A stretch of 64,000 nt of DNA from Streptomyces sp. NA04227 (GTDB lineage: Bacteria; Actinomycetota; Actinomycetes; Streptomycetales; Streptomycetaceae), in the NCBI RefSeq assembly GCF_013364195.1, contig NZ_CP054918.1, positions 5,817,001 to 5,881,000 on the forward strand. Reading direction: 5' to 3'. Position numbers and translations under genes: made by a program. Of this stretch, positions 27,099 to 36,117 are shown piece after piece (the stretch's first letter is position 1; the number at the start of each line of letters is the position of its first letter). Below the pieces are notes generated by a model. It had not been told where the DNA came from. It searched no databases and saw nothing but the letters and a program-made list of their open reading frames with translations.

Positions 27099-27109
27099 GA
27101 ACATCGTTC
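27099..27109 (-). promoter_or_regulatory. Palindrome GAACATCGTTC in the bet operon leader
   Basis: The 11-base inverted repeat lies 34 bases upstream of the betB start. Its GAAC/GTTC arms recall TetR-family BetI operators of Gram-negative bacteria, but no betI gene is nearby, so the binding factor is unknown. Confidence 0.35.
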
Positions 27110-27264
27110 AGCGCGCGTGGGCCCCGGCAGCGGGGCACACCGAAGCAATACGGTCACAAGGGGGAACGCAACCCCGACGGGCTAAGAGGTGATAGCTGGC
27201 GGGCGGGGCCGTCGGGCGAGCGTCTCGGCGGCTGCCGCACCCGCGGCACCCGGGGAGCGGAAGG

Positions 27265-27681
27265 TCAGCTCGCGCGCTCGGGCCCGGCGTCGATCGGGCG
27301 GAGATGCACGGGAATGATCGGCGTTCCCTCCGGCACCGGGCACTCGAGGACCCGGCCCGCGATCTCGGTGGCCCGGTCGTAGCTGTCGCACTCCAGGACC
27401 CAGTATCCGGCGATCACCATCTCGGTCGCCTCGTACGGATTCTCGGTCACCACGACCTTGCCGTTCTCGTCGAGTCCGACCGACCGGGCCTTCGCGGGCT
27501 CGGTGAGACCCTGCCCGTCCACCATTTCGCCGGACTTGGTGAGGTCCTCGTTGAGGCGGCCCATGAAGGCGAACATCGCCTGCATGTCCTGCTCCGACCA
27601 GGCCGGACTCCCCGCGGAACCCTTCCCGCCCATCGCCTCGTAGTCCGCCTGCGAACAACGCACCATCATCAGGAACTTCAT
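27265..27681 (-). CDS. YciI-family (DGPF-type) protein
   Basis: A 138-residue protein beginning MKFLMMVRCSQADYEAMGG, the typical start of actinobacterial YCII-related/DGPF domain proteins, with a dimeric alpha-beta barrel fold. A likely core includes GYWVLECDSYDRATEIAGRV. These proteins are often encoded beside ECF sigma factors, but none is seen here. AAGGAG precedes the ATG at 27681; a longer frame upstream is made of leader repeats. Molecular function is not established. Confidence 0.85.
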   Translation of the reverse strand: MKFLMMVRCSQADYEAMGGKGSAGSPAWSEQDMQAMFAFMGRLNEDLTKSGEMVDGQGLTEPAKARSVGLDENGKVVVTENPYEATEMVIAGYWVLECDSYDRATEIAGRVLECPVPEGTPIIPVHLRPIDAGPERAS

Positions 27682-27701
27682 GATCCGCTCCTTCTCCGTA
27701 G

Positions 27702-27750
27702 CTTCATCAGCTTCGTTGGCTTGGTCGGCTTCGTTGGCTTCGTGAGCCTG
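27702..27750. repeat. CTTCGTTGGC-type repeats in the yciI leader
   Basis: CTTCGTTGGCTTGGTCGG and CTTCGTTGGCTTCGTGAG, with a further partial copy, lie immediately upstream of the YciI ribosome site. They could form or mask mRNA structure. No coding role is supported. Confidence 0.65.
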
Positions 27751-27810
27751 GCGCAGAGACGACGAAAAGGGCACAGGACGGTACCCGTGCCCTCGTTCTG
27801 TCGCGGAACG

Positions 27811-28191
27811 TCACCGCTCCGGAGCCTCCGGCTCCTGGCCGCGGCGCTTCGGCTCGGCGGTGCTGCCCGAGGTTCCCGCCCCTGGCGTGGTGTCCGGCCC
27901 CGGCTTCGGCGCACCCTTCGCGGTCGCACCGGAGTGCTTCGCGTACGGGCCCGTCGTGCCCTCGATCTGCGCCAAGTGCTCGATGACCTGGTGGCGGTCG
28001 GGCCGGTGGTAGGGGTGCGGCTCGGGTTCCGGCTCGTCGGGGTCCACGTAGGCGCTGCACTCGGGGTTCCGGCAGGGCGCCGTTCCCCACAGCGGTACGT
28101 AGGCGCCCAGCGTCTTGTGCCGTCGAACCGCCGCGCCGACCCAGTTCCCGCACACGGGACACGTGGCCTCATCCTGCGGACCGGCGGACAT
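27811..28191 (-). CDS. Small zinc-ribbon-like protein
   Basis: A 126-residue soluble protein. CPVCG (residues 11-15) and CRNPEC (near 40-45) make a likely Zn-binding four-Cys ribbon. A central segment with many His/Pro/Glu residues (PEPEPHPYHRPDRHQVIEHL) precedes a disordered Gly/Pro/Thr tail. The ATG at 28191 with AAGGG upstream is preferred over an ATG 18 bases earlier. I do not recognise the family; the Zn-binding role is inference from cysteine spacing. Confidence 0.65.
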   Translation of the reverse strand: MSAGPQDEATCPVCGNWVGAAVRRHKTLGAYVPLWGTAPCRNPECSAYVDPDEPEPEPHPYHRPDRHQVIEHLAQIEGTTGPYAKHSGATAKGAPKPGPDTTPGAGTSGSTAEPKRRGQEPEAPER

Positions 28192-28413
28192 ACTGCCCTT
28201 ACCGACCATATGGCAAGGATAAGCCGGTCTCGGTCGCTGGGCACCTGGCACATCGCAGCTGGTGGGACGGGGCCTGGTGCCCGTCCCGTGCGCCCGGGGA
28301 CGGGCGGCTGCTCCCCCGGGCGCTACGGGCGCGGGTCGGTCTCAGGGCAACGGGCCAGGCTCGGGGCGACGAGTCGGGCCGGGGCTACGGGTCGGCCTTC
28401 GCCGACCGCCGGG

Positions 28414-29070
28414 TCACGCCCTCCCGGGCTCCGCTCGCGGCTCCCGCCACATCGGCCACATGTGCGGGCCGCCGGGCAGGTCGACCGTACTGCCGAGGTA
28501 GGCGAAGCCCAGCCGTTCGTACAGGCCCCGGCTGCGTACGCTGCTCGCCTCCAGATAGGCATGCAGTCCCTCGCGGTCGCAGCGCTCCAGGACGTGCTCG
28601 ACGAGGACGGAGCCGAGGCCCTTGCCCTGCTGGTCGGGATCGACGCCGATCAGCATCAGGTACTCGTGCGCGCGGTCGGCCGGATGGACCGCTGCGGTCA
28701 GTCGGCCGACCACTTCGATCCGCTGGTTCGCGGGGTCGACGGCCTCGCGCACCAGCGCCGGTCCGTCGTCCTCTGCGAACGCCTCGGGTCCGCCGTCCGC
28801 TCCGGCGTCCGGCGCGTGTCCGTCCCGCTCCTCTTCGGCCGGTACGGAGAACCAGAGTGCCGCGCCGCTTCCGTCCTCCATGATCTCCACGTAGCCCTGG
28901 CTGAACGCCAGGTCCGTGAACGCGCCCATGAGGAGCCGGTGCCTGCTCTGGTACGAGGCCTTGTCGGGGAAGATCCAGTTGCTCACCGGATCGTCGTGGA
29001 AGGCCTCGTCGAGCAGTCGGACCACGGCCGCCCTGTCGGACTCCTCGGCCCTTCGCACCGTCACGCCCAT
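28414..29070 (-). CDS. GNAT-family N-acetyltransferase
   Basis: A 218-residue acetyltransferase. The acetyl-CoA pyrophosphate loop is seen in LIGVDPDQQGKGLGSVLVEH and motif B in YLEASSVRSRGLYERLGFAY. The N-terminus (VTVRRAEESDRAAVVRLLDEAF) is typical. A ~40-residue acidic insert (about 85-120) lies before the core sheet. AAGGA lies upstream of the ATG at 29070. Substrate unknown; no functional neighbour helps. Confidence 0.87.
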   Translation of the reverse strand: MGVTVRRAEESDRAAVVRLLDEAFHDDPVSNWIFPDKASYQSRHRLLMGAFTDLAFSQGYVEIMEDGSGAALWFSVPAEEERDGHAPDAGADGGPEAFAEDDGPALVREAVDPANQRIEVVGRLTAAVHPADRAHEYLMLIGVDPDQQGKGLGSVLVEHVLERCDREGLHAYLEASSVRSRGLYERLGFAYLGSTVDLPGGPHMWPMWREPRAEPGRA

Positions 29071-29575
29071 ACCGCGCCGTCCTTCGCTCTCGCACACCTC
29101 GGCTGCCCGCACCCCGACCGCATTCGCAGCCTAGGCGCTCCCGTTCGCCGAGGAGCGGAAGCGGAACGGACTGGCCGATTTCCATGCGGTGGCCCGCACG
29201 GACGCACGGATGCCCGGACGCACGGATGCCCGGACCGACTCCGGGGGCGGAGCCGGTCCGAGCGGATCCGATCCGGTCACCTCCCTTCCTCTCCTCGCTT
29301 CCTCACCTCACTCGACGGTTGTTCGCTCGACGTGTGTTCTCGCGACGGCTGTCTCACCACGGCGGCCCGCGACGACGACCAGGTCGCCGCATCCCGCGTC
29401 GCGTACCGCACTCCTCTCGCCGAAGGGCCCGGGCGGCCACCGTCACGTGATCACGCCCGGCTCGCAGGTCCGCGTTCGGTATGTCCGCTACGGGGCTCAC
29501 CTCGCTCTCCGGCGCACTCGGCCCGTTGGGACCCGTCGTCCGGCAGGCGCCTGTGGTCCGGACGACCGGCCGGCT
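29071..29575. other. 505-base intergenic region with a 16-bp repeat
   Basis: The gap lies between the GNAT gene and the end of the polyprenyl synthetase gene. Two adjacent copies of GACGCACGGATGCCCG occupy 29201-29232. Codon patterns in overlapping frames are not gene-like. No RNA gene or strong terminator was recognised. Confidence 0.5.
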
Positions 29576-30787
29576 TCATACGGTCCGCCTGGTCACGAAC
29601 TCCGCCAGGGACAGCAGTCCACCGGCGGCCTGAGGGTCGGGGACGGCGCGCGAGAGGTGGTGCACGGCGCGCGCCATGTGGTCGGCGGCCTGGATCTGCG
29701 CCCAGTCACGGCCTCCGGCACCCTCCAGGGCGGCGACCGTGCGCTCCAGATCACTCTCCTCGGGCGGCCGTGCGTACAGCTCGGCGAGCCTGGCGCCCGA
29801 CGGGCTGTCCGAGGTGAGGGCGGCCACCACGGGCAGCGACTTCTTGCGGGCCATCAGATCGGCGCCGGCCGGTTTTCCGGTACGGACCGGGTCGCCCCAG
29901 ATACCGATCACGTCGTCGATGAGCTGGAAGGCGAGCCCGGCCGCACGCCCGAACTCGTCCAGGGCGTCGACCACTTCGTCGTCCGCGCCCGCGTAGAGCG
30001 CCCCGAGCGCACAGGCGCAGCCGAGCAGCGATCCGGTCTTCGCCTCCGCCATGCCGAGGCACTCGTCGAGGTTGACCGCGTCCAGACTGCGCCGTTCCAG
30101 GGCGGTGTCGGTGTGCTGGCCCTCGCAGAGCTCGACCACGCAGGCCGCGAGTCGTGCGGCGGCGGAGGTCGCGGCCGGGTGCCCGTCCTGGGCGAGCAGC
30201 AGTTGGGCCTGTGCCTGGAGGGCGTCCCCGGCGAGGATGGCGTCGGCCTCGCCGAACACCGTCCAGGCGGTGGCCCGGTGTCTGCGGGTGCGGTCGCGGT
30301 CCATCAGATCGTCGTGGAGCAGGGTGAAGTTGTGCGTCAGCTCCACCGCGGCGGCGGCCCGTACCGCGGTCTCCGGACGTCCGCGCAGTGCCTCGACCGC
30401 GGCGAGCACCAGGGCCGGACGTACCGCCTTGCCCGCGTTGCCCGCCGCGGGCGTGCCGTCCGCGTGCTCCCATCCGAAGTGGTAGCGCGCGATGCGGCGC
30501 ATCGCCTCGGGCAACCGGTCGACGGCGCGGCGCAGTTCGGGATCGACGGTCCGGCGGGCGCGTTCCAGGACGTCGGCCGCCTCCTGGCTGTCCCAGCCGC
30601 TCTCCTCCGGGGCCGTACGCTCCGGCCGCCCGTCCGGGGCGTCATCGGGGGGCCGCGCCGGTTCCGGGATCGCGCCCCTGCCGCGCCTCCTGTCCTCGGG
30701 CCCCCGCGGCCGACCGGCACGTCCTCCTCGGTCCGTGGGCCACGAGCCCTGCGGGCTGGTGCTCTGTGCCTGTGCGGCGTGGGTCAT
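29576..30787 (-). CDS. Polyprenyl diphosphate synthase, probable encapsulin cargo
   Basis: A 403-residue class I isoprenyl diphosphate synthase. The first aspartate-rich motif is LLHDDLMDRD and the second QLIDDVIGIWGD, both intact, so chain elongation of allylic diphosphates with IPP is expected. The N-terminal ~75 residues are disordered and rich in Gly, Pro, Arg and Asp; in family 2B encapsulin systems a disordered N-terminal extension on this enzyme class is the cargo-loading element. GGGGGAG precedes the ATG at 30787. The gene follows the shell gene by 180 bases on the same strand. Product chain length cannot be read reliably. Confidence 0.9.
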   Translation of the reverse strand: MTHAAQAQSTSPQGSWPTDRGGRAGRPRGPEDRRRGRGAIPEPARPPDDAPDGRPERTAPEESGWDSQEAADVLERARRTVDPELRRAVDRLPEAMRRIARYHFGWEHADGTPAAGNAGKAVRPALVLAAVEALRGRPETAVRAAAAVELTHNFTLLHDDLMDRDRTRRHRATAWTVFGEADAILAGDALQAQAQLLLAQDGHPAATSAAARLAACVVELCEGQHTDTALERRSLDAVNLDECLGMAEAKTGSLLGCACALGALYAGADDEVVDALDEFGRAAGLAFQLIDDVIGIWGDPVRTGKPAGADLMARKKSLPVVAALTSDSPSGARLAELYARPPEESDLERTVAALEGAGGRDWAQIQAADHMARAVHHLSRAVPDPQAAGGLLSLAEFVTRRTV

Positions 30788-30967
30788 GTGCTCCCCCTCG
30801 GGCTGCCGTGTGCCATCCCGGCGGCACGGCACAGGTGGTGAACGTCCGCCCCGGTACGGCACCTCGGGCGGCTGGAACTGAAGCGGGAACGAGAACGGGA
30901 AGCGGGAGTCGACCTGGTGCCGCGCCCCGCCCGGCAGACCGGGGCGCGGCACCAGGGGCTGTGATGA

Positions 30968-32377
30968 CTACCAGCGGCCGATCTCGACGTTCTCCAGGAC
31001 ACCGAGGGCGTCCGGCACCAGGATCGCCGCCGAGTAGTAGGCGGTGACCAGGTAGGAGGTGATCGCCTGTTCGTTGATGCCCATGAAGCGCACCGACAGG
31101 CTCGGCTCGATCTCGTCCGGGATGCCCGCCTGGCGCAGACCGACGACGCCCTGCTCGGCCTCGCCGGTACGCATGCAGAGGATCGAGGTCGTCCGCGCGT
31201 CGCTCACCGGGATCTTGTTGCACGGGTAGATCGGCACACCGCGCCAGGTCGGGATGCGGTGCCCGCCGATGTCGATGGTCTCGGGCACCAGGCCGCGCTT
31301 GTTGCACTCCCGGCCGAAGGCCGCGATGGCCCTCGGGTGGGCGAGGAAGAGCTTGGAGCCGCGGCGGCGGCTGAGCAGCTCGTCCATGTCGTCGGGGGTG
31401 GGCGCGCCGTCGTGCGGCTGGATCCGCTGGTCGTACTCGCAGTTGTTGAGCAGCCCGAATTCACGGTTGTTGATGAGCTCGTGCTCCTGGCGCTCCTTCA
31501 GCGCCTCGACGGTCAGCCTCAACTGCTGTTCCGTCTGGTTCATGGGCTGGTTGTAGAGGTCCGAGACCCTGGTGTGGACGCGCAGTACGGTCTGGGCCAC
31601 GCTCAGCTCGTACTCGCGGGGCGAGGCCTCGTAGTCGACGAAGGTGCCCGGCAGGTCCTGTTCGCCGACATGGCCGGCGGACAGGTCGATGTGCTTCTCG
31701 CCGTACTTGTTGGTGCGCTGCGCCGGGATGGACCGCAGCTGCTGGAGGTGCGCGCGCAGCGACTCCGAGCGCTCCGCGACCTGTTCGAGGTCGCGCCGGG
31801 GCAGCGTGAGCACGGTGCAGGCGGTGGTCGCCTTGGTGGTGTACTCCCAGATGGCGTCCGGGTCGAGCAGCGCGTGCTCGCCGAAGTACGCACCGTCGGC
31901 GAGAACTCCGAGCACCGCGTCGTCGCCGTAGGGGCCGGTGCCGATCTTCTCGATCCGGCCGTGTGCGAGCAGGAACACCTCGTCGGCGGGGCTGCCGAAC
32001 GAGGAGAGCACGTCTCCGGCCGCGAACTCGCGCTGCTGACACCGCTGTGCCAGTCGTTCGAGCACTTCCTGGTCCTCGAAGCCCCGCAGCAGCGGGAGTT
32101 CGCCGAGCTCGGCCGGGATCACGTCCACCCGGTCACCGGTCTTCACAAAAGTGACCCGGCCGTCGCCGACCGCGTACGTCAGCCGTCGGTTCACGCGATA
32201 TGTACCGCCCTGCACATTCGTCCACGGCAGCGTGTGCAGCAGCCAGCGAGAGCTGATCTCCTGCATCTGTGGTGCGGACTTTGTGGTGGTGGCCAGATTC
32301 CGCGCGGCCGATGTGCCGAGACTCTGCTGCGGCTTGGGCTGCTCCGCGTCCGTGCGGATCTCTTCGCCTACCGACAT
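30968..32377 (-). CDS. Family 2B encapsulin nanocompartment shell protein
   Basis: A 469-residue shell protein with the HK97-type fold expected of family 2 encapsulins. An N-terminal arm and start of the shell domain (about 1-95) is followed by an inserted cyclic-nucleotide-binding-like domain (about 96-215, with [20 protein letters not shown] as the phosphate-cassette-like loop), and the shell domain resumes to the end ([20 protein letters not shown]). This architecture defines subtype 2B and matches the EshA-type proteins of Streptomyces. GGGAGGG precedes the ATG at 32377. The neighbouring polyprenyl synthase is the expected cargo. The insert may gate pores or sense a ligand, which is unproven. 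Confidence 0.93.
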   Translation of the reverse strand: MSVGEEIRTDAEQPKPQQSLGTSAARNLATTTKSAPQMQEISSRWLLHTLPWTNVQGGTYRVNRRLTYAVGDGRVTFVKTGDRVDVIPAELGELPLLRGFEDQEVLERLAQRCQQREFAAGDVLSSFGSPADEVFLLAHGRIEKIGTGPYGDDAVLGVLADGAYFGEHALLDPDAIWEYTTKATTACTVLTLPRRDLEQVAERSESLRAHLQQLRSIPAQRTNKYGEKHIDLSAGHVGEQDLPGTFVDYEASPREYELSVAQTVLRVHTRVSDLYNQPMNQTEQQLRLTVEALKERQEHELINNREFGLLNNCEYDQRIQPHDGAPTPDDMDELLSRRRGSKLFLAHPRAIAAFGRECNKRGLVPETIDIGGHRIPTWRGVPIYPCNKIPVSDARTTSILCMRTGEAEQGVVGLRQAGIPDEIEPSLSVRFMGINEQAITSYLVTAYYSAAILVPDALGVLENVEIGRW

Positions 32378-32768
32378 GACTATTGCCCTCCCGATCATGC
32401 GCTGACCTGCGACCGCAAGCCTTCCAGCACGCCCCGCGGCGACGCCATTACACAAACGAGCGGGGTTGAAGCAACCCAGACACGGGCATTCATTGGCTCC
32501 CATCGGCTGTCTCGGCGGCGAATTGATGTGAAGAACCGGTTCTGCACCTCGCTCTCCCGCGCGAGCACCGCCCGTGCGCCCCCATGACGCCTCGAGCGCC
32601 CCGACCGTGCGCGGGTCGCCGCCCCGCGGATTCCGGGATCAAACCGCGCCAAGATCGCTCGCCCTCTTGCCCCATTGATCTCGTTTGTCCCTCGCGTCTC
32701 CTCCCTCATCCACCCCAGCCGCCCCACCACTCCCCCGCGCCCCACACCCGTCCCCCGACAATGGAGAG
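32378..32768. other. 391-base divergent promoter region
   Basis: It separates the encapsulin gene (minus) from the PLP enzyme gene (plus). It is less GC-rich near the encapsulin start and C-rich near the PLP gene. No convincing operator, terminator or small gene was found. Confidence 0.45.
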
Positions 32769-33692
32769 ATGCCGGACCCCGAAGCCCCCGATCCCGCCAC
32801 CCTGCGCCCACGGCTCCCCTCGCCGCTGTGCCCGGTGACGGACGAGCGCTTCGCGCGGCACGGCGTACGGCTCCTGCTCAAGCGCGACGACCTGATCCAC
32901 CCGGAGATCGTCGGCAACAAATGGCGCAAGCTGGCCCCGAACCTGAGCGCGGCGGGCGACCGTACGCTGCTGACCTTCGGCGGCGCCTACTCGCACCACC
33001 TGGCGGCCACCGCAGCGGCGGGCCGCCTCCTCGGCCTCGGCACCGTCGGCGTCGTACGGGGCCACGAGCTCGCGGACCGCCCGCTCAACGCGACCCTGCG
33101 CCGGTGCGCGGACGACGGGATGCGCCTGCACTTCGTCGACAGGTCCACGTATCGCCGTAAGAACGAACCCGCCACGCTGGCCCGGATCCTGCGTACGACA
33201 GGCTCCGAGGGTGCCTTCGTGGTCCCCGAGGGGGGCAGCAACTCCCTTGCGGTGCACGGCTGTACGGAGCTCGGCCGCGAATTGCGCGGAGCCGCCGACG
33301 TGGTGGCCCTTGCCTGCGGAACCGGCGGCAGCCTGGCCGGTCTGGCGGCGGGCCTCGGCCCCGGGCAGCGCGCGCTGGGCATACCCGTGGTCGGCGGCGG
33401 CTTCCTCGGCACGGAGATCGAGGCCCTGCAGACCTCCGCATTCGGCGGCCGCCGCGGCTCCTGGACCCTCGACGCACGCTTCGACTTCGGCGGCTACGCC
33501 CGCCGCCCCGCCGAACTGCGCTCCTTCGCCGAGGACTTCGGACACCGGCACGGCCTGCCCGTCGAGCATCTCTATGTCGCCAAAATGCTGTACGGACTTC
33601 TCACCCTCACCGAAGAGGGCGCCTTCTCCCCCGGCACCCGGCTGGCGGCGGTGATCACGGGACGTCCGCCCCGGCAGGGGTACGAGGACTGA
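32769..33692 (+). CDS. PLP-dependent ACC deaminase/D-cysteine desulfhydrase family enzyme
   Basis: A 307-residue fold-type II PLP enzyme. The PLP lysine is expected in GNKWRKL (near residue 46), preceded by LLKRDDLIHPEIV, which is diagnostic of this family; a phosphate-binding Gly cluster appears as ACGTGGSLAG. It would cleave D-cysteine or 1-aminocyclopropane-1-carboxylate type substrates; specificity is unclear. The ATG at 32769 is chosen for the conserved N-terminal length, although GGAG upstream is very close. It converges with the antiporter gene over a shared terminator. Confidence 0.82.
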   Translation: MPDPEAPDPATLRPRLPSPLCPVTDERFARHGVRLLLKRDDLIHPEIVGNKWRKLAPNLSAAGDRTLLTFGGAYSHHLAATAAAGRLLGLGTVGVVRGHELADRPLNATLRRCADDGMRLHFVDRSTYRRKNEPATLARILRTTGSEGAFVVPEGGSNSLAVHGCTELGRELRGAADVVALACGTGGSLAGLAAGLGPGQRALGIPVVGGGFLGTEIEALQTSAFGGRRGSWTLDARFDFGGYARRPAELRSFAEDFGHRHGLPVEHLYVAKMLYGLLTLTEEGAFSPGTRLAAVITGRPPRQGYED

Positions 33693-33694
33693 AT

Positions 33695-33728
33695 CCCCGG
33701 GCCACAGCCGTACGACCGTGGCCCGGGG
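33695..33728. terminator. Bidirectional terminator
   Basis: CCCCGGGCCAC and GTGGCCCGGGG form a perfect 11-bp stem with a 12-base loop between two convergent genes. Confidence 0.85.
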
Positions 33729-33734
33729 CGGGAC

Positions 33735-35333
33735 TCAGTCCTCGGCCTCCCGGTACGCGGCGGCCTCCTCCAGGTCCAGACGCCTCAGCAGCGCGCGCAG
33801 CATCTCGTCGTCGATGTAGCGGGCGTCGCGCAGTTTCACGAAGACCTCGCGCTCGGCCTCGATCATGTGGCGCGCGAGGCGCCGGTAGGTGTCGTCCACG
33901 GTCTCGCCGGTCACCGGGTTCACCGCGCCGAGCCGTTCCCACACGGCGTTGCGGCGGCGTTCGAGGACCGTGCGCAGACGGTCGGCGAGCGGGGTGGGCA
34001 GGGCGTTTCGCTCGTCGGCGAGCAGCGCGTCGAGCTTCGCCTCCGCCGCCCGGGACGCCTGCGCCTGGGCCTGCGCCTCGGCGAGCGTCTCGCGCTGCCG
34101 GTCCCGGCCGGGCAGTTTCAGGAGCCGGACGAGGGTGGGCAGGGTCAGGCCCTGCACGACCAGCGTGCCGATGACAGTGGTGAAGGCGAGGAACAGGATG
34201 AGGTTGCGGGCCGGGAAGTCGCCGCCGCCGTGCACCGTGGCCGGAATCGAGAAGGCGATGGCCAGCGAGACCACCCCGCGCATACCGGCCCACCCGACGA
34301 CGAACGCGCCCTGCGGCGTCGGATCCGGCTCGCCCTCGCGAATGCGCCGCGAGAGGAGCCGCGGCAGATAGGTCGCCGGGTAGACCCATACGAAACGCGC
34401 CACCACGACGACCAGGAACAGTACGACCGCGTACCAGGCCGCCTCGGCTCCCGCGTAGGTGCCGAGTCCGTCGAGCACGACGGGGAGTTGGAGGCCGATG
34501 AGCGCGAAGACGGCGGACTCCAGGATGAAGGCGACCATCTTCCAGACCGCGGCCTCCTGGAGCCTTGTCGCGAAATCGACCTGCCAGGCGCGGTGGCCCA
34601 GATAGAGGGCGACGACGACCACCGCGAGGACGCCCGAGGCGTGGAAGCGCTCCGCGACCCCGTAGGCCACGAACGGGATCAGCAGGGAGAGCGTGTTCTG
34701 CAGCAGGGCCTCGCGCAGATGTGTGCGCAGCCAGTGCAGGGGCGCCATCAGGACAAGCCCCACACCGACCCCGCCCACCGCCGCGAGCAGGAACTCCTCG
34801 ACACCACCCGCCCAGCTCGCCCCCTCACCGACGGCGGCCGCGAGGGCGACCTTGTACGCGGTGATCGCGGTCGCGTCGTTCACCAGCGACTCGCCCTGCA
34901 GGATCGTGGTGATACGCGAGGGCAGCCCCACCCGGCGGGCCACCGCGGTCGCCGCCACCGCGTCGGGCGGTGCCACCACCGCGCCGAGGACCAGGGCCGC
35001 GGTCAGCGGCAGCTCCGGTACCAGCAGATAGGCGACCCAGCCGACGACCAGCGTCGCGAAGAGCACGTAGCCGACCGAGAGCAGCGCCACCGGACGCACT
35101 TGAGCACGCAGATCGAGGTAGGAACTGTCGCTCGCGGCGGTGTACAGCAGCGGTGGCAGGAGCAGCGGAAGGATCACGTCCGGGTCGAGCGTGTACTGCG
35201 GTACGCCGGGGACGTACGAGACGGCGAGGCCCACGGCGACGAGCACCAGCGGCGCGGAGAGCCGGGTGCGACGGACGGTTCCGGCGACCGCCGCACTGCC
35301 CGCGACCAGCAACAGAAGAGGCAGGGCGTCCAT
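33735..35333 (-). CDS. Na+/H+ antiporter of the CPA1 (NhaP) type
   Basis: A 532-residue membrane antiporter. About 12 membrane helices cover residues 1-400; GAVVAPPDAVAATAVARRVG and ILQGESLVNDATAI carry the conserved PDA and ND residues of CPA1 exchangers. The C-terminal ~130 residues form a soluble helical tail rich in Ala/Glu/Arg, likely regulatory. GGAAGGAG precedes the ATG at 35333. It exchanges Na+ (or K+) for H+ at the cytoplasmic membrane. The divergent UBP zinc-finger gene starts 43 bases away. Confidence 0.9.
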   Translation of the reverse strand: MDALPLLLLVAGSAAVAGTVRRTRLSAPLVLVAVGLAVSYVPGVPQYTLDPDVILPLLLPPLLYTAASDSSYLDLRAQVRPVALLSVGYVLFATLVVGWVAYLLVPELPLTAALVLGAVVAPPDAVAATAVARRVGLPSRITTILQGESLVNDATAITAYKVALAAAVGEGASWAGGVEEFLLAAVGGVGVGLVLMAPLHWLRTHLREALLQNTLSLLIPFVAYGVAERFHASGVLAVVVVALYLGHRAWQVDFATRLQEAAVWKMVAFILESAVFALIGLQLPVVLDGLGTYAGAEAAWYAVVLFLVVVVARFVWVYPATYLPRLLSRRIREGEPDPTPQGAFVVGWAGMRGVVSLAIAFSIPATVHGGGDFPARNLILFLAFTTVIGTLVVQGLTLPTLVRLLKLPGRDRQRETLAEAQAQAQASRAAEAKLDALLADERNALPTPLADRLRTVLERRRNAVWERLGAVNPVTGETVDDTYRRLARHMIEAEREVFVKLRDARYIDDEMLRALLRRLDLEEAAAYREAED

Positions 35334-35376
35334 GTCCGACCGGCTCCTTCCGCGCGGGCGTCGTACGTTGGACATC

Positions 35377-35637
35377 ATGAAGGAGTGCCAGCACGTCGCC
35401 GCGTTGCCGCACCCCGAGCCCGCGGCGCTGAGTGAAACCTGCCTGGAGTGCGTGGCGGCCGGCAGCCACCCCGTGCAACTGCGGAAGTGCCTGGAGTGCG
35501 GCCACGTCGGCTGCTGCGATTCGTCACCGCTCAAGCACGCCTCCGCGCACTGCCGGGAGAGCGCGCATCCGGTGATGCGGACCCTGGAGAAGGGTGAGGA
35601 CTGGCGCTGGTGCTTTGTCGACAACGTGCTGGTCTGA
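35377..35637 (+). CDS. UBP-type zinc finger protein
   Basis: An 86-residue protein made almost only of a ZnF-UBP-like domain: C and H in ECQHV, CLEC, then KCLECGHVGCCDSS and HCRESAHPVM provide the expected Cys/His ligands. Such stand-alone domains in actinobacteria have no proven ubiquitin-like partner. The ATG at 35377 has little upstream ribosome complementarity. It is divergent from the antiporter gene, and this pairing recurs in Streptomyces to my recollection, suggesting a possible role in antiporter regulation (inference). Confidence 0.82.
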   Translation: MKECQHVAALPHPEPAALSETCLECVAAGSHPVQLRKCLECGHVGCCDSSPLKHASAHCRESAHPVMRTLEKGEDWRWCFVDNVLV

Positions 35638-36117
35638 GTTCCCGGAGCTCCGGCCATTGGGCGTCGGACGTCCTGGATCCCGTATCGCCGTATCGCCGTA
35701 TCGCCGTATCGCCGTATTACTGAATCGCTGAGTCTCTGCGCCTCTCGCGCTGGCGCAGTTCGTACGAGACGGGGGCGGATCGGCGCGTACGGCGGGGCGC
35801 GGAGTGAGCGTCGGCGCCGGGGCGCGAGAAGCGTGGGGAGCGGCGGTCAAGGGGCGTGCGAGACGTGGCCGGGGGGCGTGCGACGGTTCACCGCGCCGTA
35901 GCGTGGGTACGTCAACCCGGCGCGTGCGCTTCGTATTTGGCCCCGCACACCCCTAGCCACTGTCCGTACTCGCTGACTTACTATGAGTGACAGTAGGGCC
36001 GGGGTCCGCGGGACACGGTGGACGAGATCGCGATAGCGTCACCGCTGCACCACGAATCACATCACCGGGAGGCGACTCCCGGTCCCCGGATGAGCTTGTA
36101 CCACCTTGGAGGTGAGG
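35638..36117. other. 480-base region with 8-bp tandem repeat, upstream of sigH operon
   Basis: Four and a half copies of CGTATCGC lie at 35681-35717. The remainder contains the control region of the anti-sigma/sigma operon, including an AT-richer stretch CTTACTATGAGTGACAG near 35975-35995. The repeat copy number should vary between strains. Confidence 0.6.
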
